From positions 1-20,792 of the IMG/VR virus record IMGVR_UViG_3300043466_002109: 20,792 nucleotides of DNA. One strand, written 5' to 3'. Below, one piece after another: positions 1 to 6,871 of this stretch; the stretch's first letter is position 1, and each line of letters starts with the position of its first letter. Under the pieces are notes generated by a model. The model saw only the letters and a program-made list of their open reading frames with translations, searched no databases and had not been told where the DNA came from. Both the position numbers and the translations under genes were made by a program. This stretch comes from a virus.

Positions 1-851
1 GATGCTCTAGATGGCGCTGAAGGTGGTTTAGTTGCTGTTGTTGGTCTAGGTTTTGGCTGTGGCTTATTTGTTGATGGTTGTGGTTTAGTTGTAGGTGAGG
101 GTTTGGTTGGTTCTGGAGTTGCCGTTGGTGAAGGACGACGATTTTTCCACCAATCTCTTAATTGGTTAGCAAATAATAATCCTTCTGCAGCATTTAATAC
201 ATTATCTAGCATTGAATTGCCGTCACCTTTATCATCCGTTGTAGTGTCATCATCTGTTCCTGTTGCGCCAGCTGCTGCACCACCAGCTGCTGCACCACCA
301 ACAACAGAATTTCTAGTATTTTTCTTTATTTTATTTCTACCGCGAGTTCCTACAGTCATTAACTGTAAGGCATTCATCTCTGCTCTCAACTGATCTATTT
401 GAAATTTAACAGTTCTTGATCTAAGAGGTGCTCTGACGAAAGAAACATTCATATCTTTTTTAGTAAACTTTCTCTGTGTTCTAAATGAACCTAGATCATT
501 ATACAAATTTTCTATCAGTACTGTGTTTCTTTCTGTGATAGAAGTTAGTGTGTTTAGTTTATTGTTTAAAGTAACAAGTGAATCTACAGTAAACTTTTTA
601 AATCTTCTTTCTATTGTTGCTTTTTTTCTGTTTTCTGATTCTTCTTTTTGTTGTTGTGGAGTCAACTTTCCATATTTCGATTGAGCGACTTGTGCTATCA
701 ACTCTGATCCCGTTAGAGACTTGACTATATTAAACACTGAATATCGCATAGCCAAATCTTCTCTGACCATAGAAACAAATGCAGCAGAAAGAGGCAAATT
801 CTTTCTGGATTTTATTGTGTATAGTTTTGATGATAGATCTGCTAATGACAT
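1..851 (-). CDS. Probable tape-measure or hub-associated tail protein (N-terminal part; runs off the left edge)
   Basis: The reading frame opens at ATG 851-849, overlapping the stop of the gp51-like frame (TAATG), and stays open to base 1, giving 283 codons; the C-terminus lies outside the window. Residues 1-60 are mixed and helical (MSLADLSSKLYTIKSRKNLP at the start). Residues about 60-195 are charged, Lys/Arg/Gln-rich and helix-prone, compatible with a coiled coil. A short Gly/Ala repeat (GGAAAGGAAAGA), an Asp/Thr patch, a helical stretch ending in RDWWKNRR, and a Pro/Thr-rich linker to the window edge follow. I see no catalytic motif. Established knowledge: in contractile and siphophage tails the gene after the tail chaperones is usually the tape measure, and T4 gp29 is its T4 form. 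The assignment is inferred from position plus the helical N-terminus. A hub or other structural protein is the alternative. Confidence 0.5.
   Translation of the reverse strand, partial: MSLADLSSKLYTIKSRKNLPLSAAFVSMVREDLAMRYSVFNIVKSLTGSELIAQVAQSKYGKLTPQQQKEESENRKKATIERRFKKFTVDSLVTLNNKLNTLTSITERNTVLIENLYNDLGSFRTQRKFTKKDMNVSFVRAPLRSRTVKFQIDQLRAEMNALQLMTVGTRGRNKIKKNTRNSVVGGAAAGGAAAGATGTDDDTTTDDKGDGNSMLDNVLNAAEGLLFANQLRDWWKNRRPSPTATPEPTKPSPTTKPQPSTNKPQPKPRPTTATKPPSAPSRA
268..297 (-). repeat. 15-bp tandem repeat, two exact copies, coding for GGAAA units
   Basis: The plus-strand 15-mer CCAGCTGCTGCACCA occurs twice back to back (268-282 and 283-297). On the minus strand it encodes repeated Gly-Gly-Ala-Ala-Ala in the linker of the probable tape-measure protein. 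The unit is a multiple of three, so copy-number change would keep the frame. Confidence 0.85.
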
Positions 852-1057
852 TATCGTTTTTTCGGTTTAAGTAGTTTTTTCATAGTTTCCTGAGACTCAA
901 CTTTCGTTTTGTTTATTCTATCTGTCTCTTCCTTCACCCAGTTATTCACCATTGAAATATACATATCTCGTTCCCATGGTAACATATTCTCAAGTTCAGT
1001 TAACGTATATTTGTACTGGTGAGTTAATGTGAACATATTATTGTAATATGCGCGCAA
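851..1057 (-). CDS. gp51: gp51-like small tail-assembly chaperone, probably made as a -1 frameshift extension of gp26
   Basis: A 68-codon frame ending in TAA at 853-851. It contains the segment LTELENMLPWERDMYISMV and a charged Lys-rich C-terminus. The 'sLtElenMlPWERdiY' pattern is one I associate with small proteins lying between gp26 and the tape measure in marine T4-like phages and with tail chaperones generally. If translated alone it would start at TTG 1057 or at the first in-frame ATG, 1036; neither has a Shine-Dalgarno sequence upstream, unlike most genes here. The frame is open upstream without a stop into the end of gp26, where a T TTT TTT heptamer gives an in-frame -1 fusion. I therefore read it as the C-terminal part of a gp26-gp51 fusion of about 326 residues. 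The role is inferred as a transient assembly factor for hub and tape measure. The match to T4 gp51 itself (249 aa) is by position and role only. Confidence 0.6.
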   Translation of the reverse strand: MRAYYNNMFTLTHQYKYTLTELENMLPWERDMYISMVNNWVKEETDRINKTKVESQETMKKLLKPKKR

Positions 1058-1087
1058 TGACCCATCGCGGAAAGTTAGATAAAAAAA
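1051..1087 (-). other. Putative programmed -1 frameshift site: slippery heptamer plus downstream hairpin
   Basis: Reading leftward, gp26 ends GAT TTT TTT ATC TAA. The last T of GAT plus the two TTT codons form the heptamer T TTT TTT (1087-1081) in the correct phase for tandem -1 slippage. Eleven bases later the minus strand reads CGCGATG-GGT-CATTGCG (1069-1053), a 7-bp stem with one G-U pair and a 3-base loop. After slippage the frame reads YLTFRDGS and then enters the small gp51-like ORF with no stop. The heptamer, phase and open frame are directly visible. That slippage occurs is inference from the lambda G/GT type of tail-chaperone frameshift. Confidence 0.65.
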
Positions 1088-1830
1088 TCGTTGAGACCCT
1101 CCAATACCAAATCATGTTGAAATGAACACTTCTCGCATGCATGTTTAACTTCTTTTTTAATTATTGGTAGACTGTTGAAAAATTCTAAGATCTTATCGAA
1201 TTGTTCTTGCGTCAAAGATTCTAGAAATTGTTTAAATTCTTCTAGCGATGATTCTTTGGAATAATAAACATTATTTGCGTCGAAGACGTATTCTGTACAA
1301 TCAAAAATTAACTCATAAATTTGTTCAGCATCTTCTGATAATATTAAATTCTTTATACTCTTAAATGTTTCTAGAGTTGGATACTTTAACTGCATACCAA
1401 CATCTTTTGTCATGTATACTTTTGTAGGTAAGTCGTTTATAGGTGGCTTGATCTCTAATAGATTCACCTTAACAGACATAAGGTTTTTACATTCCACTTG
1501 AACTTCTTCGCCTTGATCATCTGTGTACGATTCTACAATATTACGGCACACATATGCAGTATCTACTGTTTCTCCAACAGATCTAGCGCGAATGTTTAAA
1601 AACAAATATTCGATATCAAAAATTGGAATTGAGTTTATATCCAAATCATCAACCAAACAATTGTTAATAACTTGTTTAATTGTGTTTAAAACTGTTTGTT
1701 CTTCTTCAGTTTGCAGTGCCATTAACAACAACTTTTCTTCTTTAACCAAAAAAGGTCTAAACTTTATTGGTCTAGGAACAGACACTAGTTTTATTTCAAA
1801 TACAGGTAAATCAATTTTGGGCATTGGCAT
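1075..1830 (-). CDS. gp26: gp26-like baseplate hub assembly protein / tail chaperone (T4 baseplate family)
   Basis: A 251-residue protein (T4 gp26 is 208). The start is ATG 1830, with AGGAAA about 8 bases upstream overlapping the previous gene's end; the gap to that gene is 5 bases. N-terminal MPMPKIDLPVFEIKLVS is followed by the FRPFLVKEEKLLLMAL segment typical of the T4 baseplate (gp26) family. It contains C95, C114 and a C-terminal HACEKC (H230, C232, C235, then H239), suggesting a small metal-binding site. The ending VLEGLNDFF resembles ends of other phage tail-chaperone proteins. Residues 195-222 are acidic and helical. In T4, gp26 is needed for hub assembly; by position between a tube-fold gene and the tape measure it also matches the lambda gpG slot. 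Its last codons contain the slippery heptamer. Family assignment is fairly secure; metal binding is inference. Confidence 0.8.
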   Translation of the reverse strand: MPMPKIDLPVFEIKLVSVPRPIKFRPFLVKEEKLLLMALQTEEEQTVLNTIKQVINNCLVDDLDINSIPIFDIEYLFLNIRARSVGETVDTAYVCRNIVESYTDDQGEEVQVECKNLMSVKVNLLEIKPPINDLPTKVYMTKDVGMQLKYPTLETFKSIKNLILSEDAEQIYELIFDCTEYVFDANNVYYSKESSLEEFKQFLESLTQEQFDKILEFFNSLPIIKKEVKHACEKCSFQHDLVLEGLNDFFI

Positions 1831-1835
1831 AACAA

Positions 1836-2486
1836 TTATTTCCTACTGGTTATTTCTAAATCTCTAAAGAAAAATGATGCGGTTACTTTATGAAATCCAT
1901 CATCCATCCAATTCGCTGGCATAGACTGAATGTTTAATGGATACAAATCGATTAAATTTACAGTTATGTGCTTAAATGCGTTGGGTGATGATTTGTTGTA
2001 TGAAGAAGTAGTATCTTCAAACATTAGTAATTCTACTTGACCTACGATTTCGTCAAAGTATCTATTTTGGACATTGTTTGGAGAAATTTCATATATCCAG
2101 TTACTCAATATCCCATAAATTGGAGTATTGTCATTCACATAAAATGTGAAACTGACCTCGTTCATATCGCGATTGAATGGCACCTTAACTTTTAATTTAC
2201 CAGGAATTTTGTATTCCAACGCTGTTAAACTTTGCCCAGGAAACTCTATTGAGTCACACAAATAAATCATATTCTCTATATCTTCTTTCACATCTGTGGC
2301 AAAAGATGGAATCGATAAGAACCTAGCAGCAAACTTAGAACTTCTAATTAAATTTTGCTGTGTAAATCTATCAATATTATATGTTGAACTCAATCTCTGT
2401 GAATCCAATAAATCAATTTCTTTCAATTGATTTTCGGGTTGAGTTGGTGATTGTGAAAACAGTTGTTTTAAGAAATCGAATGCCAT
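1836..2486 (-). CDS. Tail-tube-fold baseplate protein, probably gp54-like tube initiator
   Basis: 216 residues, starting at ATG 2486 within a TAATG overlap with the upstream gene. The central part carries the pattern seen in tail tube and tube-cap proteins: CDSIEFPGQSL, then a basic IPGKLKVKVPFNRD strand, then SFTFYVNDN, and late strands ending KVTASFFFRDLEI. T4 has three paralogues of this fold (gp19, gp48, gp54). gp48 is clearly encoded at 3491-4843, so gp54 (tail tube initiator, which sits on gp48 at the hub) is the best remaining match, although T4 gp54 is longer (320 aa). The N-terminal 45 residues are polar and Gln-rich, possibly an assembly arm. The gene lies directly before gp26, which is also where simple phages put their tube gene. 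A divergent gp19-type tube protein is the alternative. Confidence 0.55.
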   Translation of the reverse strand: MAFDFLKQLFSQSPTQPENQLKEIDLLDSQRLSSTYNIDRFTQQNLIRSSKFAARFLSIPSFATDVKEDIENMIYLCDSIEFPGQSLTALEYKIPGKLKVKVPFNRDMNEVSFTFYVNDNTPIYGILSNWIYEISPNNVQNRYFDEIVGQVELLMFEDTTSSYNKSSPNAFKHITVNLIDLYPLNIQSMPANWMDDGFHKVTASFFFRDLEITSRK

Positions 2487-3034
2487 TATTTTTTATACAC
2501 CATTTTTTGTACTGGAAGAAATACTGCTGTTTCCCAATTGTTAGGTTCAACGTAAATCAAAGAGGATCTAATATGCGAAGAAAGATATCGTTTTACACAA
2601 GATTCTATTATCTTAAATCTACGAGAACCAGCCAACAAATCATACGATAAATTAAATCTTGTTGTGTCATTATATTTATCGTTACTGATAAAATCCATCA
2701 ATTTATCAAGCAAAACCAAACGGCTCATCGGATCCAAATAGTGGAGATTTAATCCTAGGAATCCATCGGAATACATTTCCATAGGAATTACCAGTGGAAA
2801 CTTATCCCACACTGGAAGGACATCTTTTAGTTTTGGATCATATGCAAAAAAGTACATTCGACCAATAAATGCCTTTGCTGAGATTCTGGAGGCATCGTTC
2901 AATACATTAGAACGATCAGTTGGCATTTTTAATTTAAAAAGTTTACCCTGCAACCAACTTCTAGCCTGATCAGTTCTTGGTCTGATTCCAGCAGCATTCA
3001 TCTCTCGAGATAATTTTGTGAGTAGCCCAGCCAT
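2486..3034 (-). CDS. Conserved T4-like phage protein, possibly DNA end protector gp2
   Basis: 182 residues with ATG 3034 in a TAATG overlap with gp4. The core reads GRMYFFAYDPKLKDVLPVWD, then FPLVIPMEMYSDGFLGLNLHYL, and later WETAVFLPVQKM near the C-terminus. I recognise this as a conserved protein in marine T4-like phages that lies beside gp4. T4 places gene 2 (DNA end protector, bound to packaged DNA ends and blocking RecBCD) next to gene 4, so gp2 is the likeliest counterpart. T4 gp2 is 274 residues, so this would be a short form. The N-terminal 40 residues are basic (Arg/Lys-rich), which fits DNA contact. No enzymatic motif is visible. The identity rests on context and recalled pattern, not on a search. 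Confidence 0.45.
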   Translation of the reverse strand: MAGLLTKLSREMNAAGIRPRTDQARSWLQGKLFKLKMPTDRSNVLNDASRISAKAFIGRMYFFAYDPKLKDVLPVWDKFPLVIPMEMYSDGFLGLNLHYLDPMSRLVLLDKLMDFISNDKYNDTTRFNLSYDLLAGSRRFKIIESCVKRYLSSHIRSSLIYVEPNNWETAVFLPVQKMVYKK

Positions 3035-3468
3035 TAAATTCCTAGATTCTTTTCAGTTATTACCTTAAATTTCCAATTTTTATCTTTGCAATACTCTATC
3101 GCGGCTTTCCATTTCGCCTCATTTATTCCATAAGTAACAACTTCTTGGATGTATTGTTTTGTGATTTTTTTCCTGGCAGTCGGTGGTATGGATTGCTTTT
3201 CGGGCTTCACTTCTAGTATTATGGTTTCTATGAGGTTTTGTTTGTTTCTAGTTCTTACCAGAAAGTCTGGAAAATATCTGTGCCAACGGTTATCCACTGG
3301 CGATAAATATGGTATGATAATTTCCTCACTCGACCATTCAATCACGCTTGAATTTTCATCCAAGTGCACCATAACTCGACGTTCCCAAAGAGATCTGTAC
3401 CAGATATTTGTTGGGTCGCCTAAATATTTATTAGGGTTTTTTGGGATATATTTTCCTGAATAAGCCAT
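3034..3468 (-). CDS. gp4: gp4 head completion protein (TnsA-like nuclease fold)
   Basis: 144 residues from ATG 3468 (T4 gp4 is 150); a TTG one codon upstream is also possible but ATG is preferred. The motif series matches the TnsA-like endonuclease fold: YRSLWERR with E29, a beta strand region ending EEIIIPY, HRYFPDF with D68, and ILEVKPEK with E86 and K88. All the expected acidic and Lys residues of a restriction-type active site (E...D...ExK) are present. In T4, gp4 finishes filled heads before tail joining and is needed for infectivity. It is the first gene of the leftward operon, diverging from gp48 across a 22-base gap, and it is coupled to the next gene through TAATG. Confidence 0.85.
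   Translation of the reverse strand: MAYSGKYIPKNPNKYLGDPTNIWYRSLWERRVMVHLDENSSVIEWSSEEIIIPYLSPVDNRWHRYFPDFLVRTRNKQNLIETIILEVKPEKQSIPPTARKKITKQYIQEVVTYGINEAKWKAAIEYCKDKNWKFKVITEKNLGI
3302..3309 (+). promoter_or_regulatory. Possible late promoter box GATAAATA for the rightward operon
   Basis: GATAAATA lies inside the gp4 gene on the opposite strand, about 180 bases before the gp48 ATG. It fits NATAAATA, 7 of 8 bases to the T4 late box. A weaker CCTAAATA (3419-3426) is closer to gp48. One of these must serve the plus-strand operon if it has its own late promoter near its head. Confidence 0.3.
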
Positions 3469-3472
3469 CAAC

Positions 3473-3480
3473 TATTTATA
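3473..3480 (-). promoter_or_regulatory. T4-type late promoter box TATAAATA for the leftward operon
   Basis: The minus strand reads TATAAATA exactly, four bases before the gp4 ATG. This is the T4 late promoter octamer recognised by gp55-type sigma. With the T4 spacing the start site would fall at or just inside the ATG, so the transcript would be leaderless. The match is exact, but the region is AT-rich and the geometry is odd. Confidence 0.45.
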
Positions 3481-3490
3481 GGAATATTTA

Positions 3491-4843
3491 ATGGTAGGCA
3501 TAGCGACAGCAGTCAAATTTCTTCTTAAGAGAGGAAGCCAAACAGCATCTAAGGCTCCTAGAGGAACATCTGCAGGAAGATCAGTCCTTAATAATAGAAC
3601 GGTTGGGCAACGAATAGCAGCTGGAACTATAGCAGCAGGCATTACTGGTGGAATAACGGCAGGTTTTTTGGGTAGTGAGCAATCAGATCAATCGCAAACA
3701 GATATACTGAATCAAACCACAGGTAAAAACAAAACTGAAGCGAGTAATCTAAACAAAAAAGACTTGCAAATTATTAAATTTCCGCCAGACATAGAAAACT
3801 CGCCAGTCCCACATGTTTTAATAAAAATATATGAAACAGAAACTGGAAGTGTTGCTACAACTGATCTAACCGCTACCAGTTTTAATGCTGGAGTCAGCGA
3901 AATTGCTCAAAAAGTAGAAGATGTTAATATAGGTGAGGTGATTGGCGCATTGGGTGGTGCTAAAATTGCTGCTACTCCAGCTGGATTACTCGCAGTGGGC
4001 GGTAAATGGAGGGCTGCGGCTGGATTGTTGGCTGCTGGCGCTGCTGGCGGAGCAGCATTAGTTGGTACTGGTGCAGCAGGAGCAATTACATCTGAAACTA
4101 TTGATTTAATAGGAAGTCAAATTGGAGTGAATAATACTTCTGAAAGATTTGTAAGTTTAATTAAAAATTTCGCTTTAAAACGAAACATAGAACAATTAAA
4201 AGTCGCGATAGCACTTTTAATGCCAGAAACTCTTGCTGTAAGTTATCAGAATAGATTTGATGAACTGAGTTTCACACAAGCAGCTGGAGTTGGTGGTTTG
4301 TTAGCCCAAGCAATGGGGTCTATGAAAGGAACATCTGGCGGTAATCCTGATCCATATATCATAGAAGCAGCAGGCAGAGTCGCGCAGGGTTTATTGACTG
4401 ACGATTTTAAGAGAATTGGATTATTTGCAACGACTGGCAGAACTATAAACCCTCAGCCAGAGATGATATACAACGCGCCAACATTGCGTGAATTTACTAT
4501 GGATTTTAGATTAGTTCCAAAAAATCAGGTAGAAGCAGCCCAAATTAATTCTGTTTTAACCAACCTTAAATATTTTGCTGCTCCTAAAATTCCAACAGAA
4601 ACTGGTGGCAGATATTTCATACCACCTGCGCAATTTGAGTTGGAATTTTATGATGCGGAAAACAATTTAAATCAATTTTTATTTAAAACTAAAAAATGTG
4701 TGCTCGAGGATATCTCAATAGACTATACAGGAAATGGGTCATTTGCTACTTTTTATGATGGGTCTCCAGTAGAAACTAGATTAAGTTTGAGATTTAGAGA
4801 AACTGTGTTTATTGATAAAAATGCAGTAAGTCAAGGATACTAA
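3491..4843 (+). CDS. gp48: gp48 baseplate tail tube cap
   Basis: 450 residues (T4 gp48 is 364). ATG 3491 has AGGA 8 bases upstream. The C-terminal third holds the recognisable tube-cap pattern: YNAPTLREFTMDFRLVPKNQ, then a helical stretch before KYFAAPKIP, YFIPPAQFELEFYD, FKTKKCVLEDISIDY, FATFYDGSPVETRLSLRFRE. gp48 caps the hub dome and forms the platform on which the tail tube polymerises. The N-terminal two thirds carry two unusual Gly/Ala-rich hydrophobic stretches at residues about 41-61 and 153-198, long enough to span a membrane. It heads the rightward operon; gp53 follows after two bases. Confidence 0.82.
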   Translation: MVGIATAVKFLLKRGSQTASKAPRGTSAGRSVLNNRTVGQRIAAGTIAAGITGGITAGFLGSEQSDQSQTDILNQTTGKNKTEASNLNKKDLQIIKFPPDIENSPVPHVLIKIYETETGSVATTDLTATSFNAGVSEIAQKVEDVNIGEVIGALGGAKIAATPAGLLAVGGKWRAAAGLLAAGAAGGAALVGTGAAGAITSETIDLIGSQIGVNNTSERFVSLIKNFALKRNIEQLKVAIALLMPETLAVSYQNRFDELSFTQAAGVGGLLAQAMGSMKGTSGGNPDPYIIEAAGRVAQGLLTDDFKRIGLFATTGRTINPQPEMIYNAPTLREFTMDFRLVPKNQVEAAQINSVLTNLKYFAAPKIPTETGGRYFIPPAQFELEFYDAENNLNQFLFKTKKCVLEDISIDYTGNGSFATFYDGSPVETRLSLRFRETVFIDKNAVSQGY

Positions 4844-4845
4844 CC

Positions 4846-5529
4846 ATGTATTTTAAACAGTTTCCAAAAATAGGATATTCTTTTGATTTATCTGAACGCG
4901 GCAAAATTACTGCGGTTACAAATATATTTACTAGGTTTAAGATAAAAGAAAACGTTTTAAATAATGCTTATGCGTTATACAAATATCAATACGAAGACAA
5001 TGATACTCCAGAAATAGTTTCTTATAAAGAGTATGGGGATCCTCAATATCATTGGGTAATTGCGGCAGTCAATCAAGTATTAGACCCACTGTTTCAATTT
5101 CCTCTACAAAGAAGTGCATTAGAAAAGAAAATCGTAAAGCAGTATGGATATACTAGCATCAACGAAGCATATGCTGCAATTCATCATTATGAATATGAAG
5201 TAAAGAGCACTCTTTCAGAAGTAAATGGTCCGACAACAGTTACAACTAATACGAGTATTGTTACTTTAAACACATACAATCATGTGACAGAGACATTAAA
5301 TACTGTTGCATTAAATACACCTACAACAGAAAGTGTTGTTTTTAGAGCAAATAATGCAGATCCAGCAACTAGCATTGTTGCAACGCTCACAAAAGTGTCA
5401 ACGTATAAGCCAGTATATGTTTATGATTATGAGAACAATTTAAACGAGGCAAACAGACAAATTAAACTGTTAAAACGTGATTATATACAACCATTATTAT
5501 TAGAATTTCAATCTACGCTAAATGATTAA
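4846..5529 (+). CDS. gp53: gp53 baseplate wedge protein
   Basis: 227 residues (T4 gp53 is 196). It starts at ATG 4846, two bases after the gp48 stop. The N-terminus FKQFPKIGYSF, then ALYKYQYEDNDTPEIVSYKEYG and PQYHWVIAAVNQVLDPLFQFPL, matches the gp53 wedge family (short start-up strand, helical YQ segment, 'YG.P.YHW...' motif). T4 gp53 completes wedges and lets them join around the hub. Residues about 125-185 are a Thr/Val/Asn-rich insert between the conserved core and a C-terminal helix (NNLNEANRQIKLLKRDYIQP), which is typical of the family end. The stop overlaps the start of the gp27-like gene by 8 bases. Confidence 0.85.
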   Translation: MYFKQFPKIGYSFDLSERGKITAVTNIFTRFKIKENVLNNAYALYKYQYEDNDTPEIVSYKEYGDPQYHWVIAAVNQVLDPLFQFPLQRSALEKKIVKQYGYTSINEAYAAIHHYEYEVKSTLSEVNGPTTVTTNTSIVTLNTYNHVTETLNTVALNTPTTESVVFRANNADPATSIVATLTKVSTYKPVYVYDYENNLNEANRQIKLLKRDYIQPLLLEFQSTLND

Positions 5530-6871
5530 TGATCTTAATGTAAATACATCCTCGCGTGACGCTGTAATCTTAGAATTAAAATTAGTTAGTTCTAACGGCA
5601 AAGTTGCAGATCTATTAGATAAGTTTAACGCAATAAACATATATGAGGATATCTTTCAATCTGTAGTAACAGGAACAATTCAATTAGTTGAAGGTATCAA
5701 TTTATTCTCAGAGCATGCAATCCATGGTAATGAATACATATACATAACTTTTGGGCGACCAGGAGAAATTGGATTCTCTGAAAGATATACCAAAGTGTTT
5801 CGCATATTCAAGGTTTCTGACAGAGAAAAATCTGGAAATGGTCAGATTCAAACTTATGTTCTTCATTTTTGTTCAGAAGAATTAATATTCTCAAATCAAC
5901 AAAAGATATCTAGATCATACAGTGGCAGTAACACCTCTGAGTATGTTGGAAATATATGTCTATATGATTTAAAATGTCAATTCTCTAAATTGATAGATTT
6001 TGAAAACTCTTCTGGTCCAACTGACTTTGTTCTTACAAGAAAACGACCATTAGATGCAATACAATATTTTGCTGAGAGATCATTTAGTCCATCACTATCT
6101 CCATTTGTATTTTTTGAAAATAAAAATGGATTTAATTTTATATCATTGCAATCTTTGTATAAAAGAGATCCGATAGCAACCATACAATTTAACACAGCAA
6201 AATTTACTGACGAACGCAATAAAGCACCATTTTTAAACTCAACGAACATTAATCAGTTTAAATTCAATAAAAATTTTGATGTAGCACAAGCAACAAAAGA
6301 AGGTTTATATAGTTCTAAACTGTTTACGTTAGATTTAATAACACAAAAATACACCGAGAATAAAATTTCGCTTCTTAACGAATTAAACACAGATGTTATG
6401 ATTGATGGATTTTTTCCATTCAACGATGCTACGAATAGAAATAATAAAGCATTATATGAAGAATTTGATTCTGGGATTAAATACTGGTTAACAAATAAAG
6501 GCAGATCAAATCAACCATATTTTATAAACAAACGATTTAGAGATAATGATAGTTTTGTTGAGGATTATTTGGTACAAAGAAGTATGCAAATAGAACTTAT
6601 AAACAACAGCGAATTACATTGCGTAGTTCCTGGTAATCCGCAATATACTGCAGGATTTACACTAAATTTAAACATACCAGCATTTACGCGAAATTTAGAA
6701 AACGAAAGAATTTACGATCCATATTATTCTGGAAAATATCTAATTACTGCAGTTCGTCACGTCCTAGTTCCAGGTTCAATGCAAACCATTTTAGAATTAT
6801 CGAAAAATTCTATTAAGACATCATTGGGATTTGCGAATGGCAATGAATATAAGAAGGCGCAGAAACTATAA
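5522..6871 (+). CDS. gp27: gp27-like baseplate hub protein
   Basis: 449 residues (T4 gp27 is 391). ATG 5522 overlaps the gp53 stop by 8 bases, so translation is likely coupled. The N-terminal barrel-like region (INIYEDIFQSVVTGTIQLVE) with a following VFRIFKVSDREK...TYVLHFCSEE segment is the gp27/gpD-type hub pattern: a strand describing an 'embedded' ligand domain, then LTRKRPLDAIQYFAERS. A second barrel domain follows and the C-terminus GKYLITAVRHVLVPGSMQTILELSKNS is typical of hub proteins. In T4, three gp27 copies form a torus that holds the gp5 trimer. Here gp5 is the next gene (TAATG overlap), which supports the pairing. Confidence 0.75.
   Translation: MINDLNVNTSSRDAVILELKLVSSNGKVADLLDKFNAINIYEDIFQSVVTGTIQLVEGINLFSEHAIHGNEYIYITFGRPGEIGFSERYTKVFRIFKVSDREKSGNGQIQTYVLHFCSEELIFSNQQKISRSYSGSNTSEYVGNICLYDLKCQFSKLIDFENSSGPTDFVLTRKRPLDAIQYFAERSFSPSLSPFVFFENKNGFNFISLQSLYKRDPIATIQFNTAKFTDERNKAPFLNSTNINQFKFNKNFDVAQATKEGLYSSKLFTLDLITQKYTENKISLLNELNTDVMIDGFFPFNDATNRNNKALYEEFDSGIKYWLTNKGRSNQPYFINKRFRDNDSFVEDYLVQRSMQIELINNSELHCVVPGNPQYTAGFTLNLNIPAFTRNLENERIYDPYYSGKYLITAVRHVLVPGSMQTILELSKNSIKTSLGFANGNEYKKAQKL

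Noticed and set aside
103-393. 96-codon plus-strand frame rich in Ala/Pro/Val
   Set aside because: It is the complement of the Gly/Ala and Pro/Thr-rich linker of the minus-strand structural gene; no ribosome binding site and low complexity.
1523-1867. 114-codon plus-strand frame
   Set aside because: Lies fully opposite gp26 and the end of the tube-fold gene, with no recognisable domain and no SD.
2381-2650. 89-codon plus-strand frame
   Set aside because: Opposite the junction of two well-supported minus-strand genes; no SD or domain.
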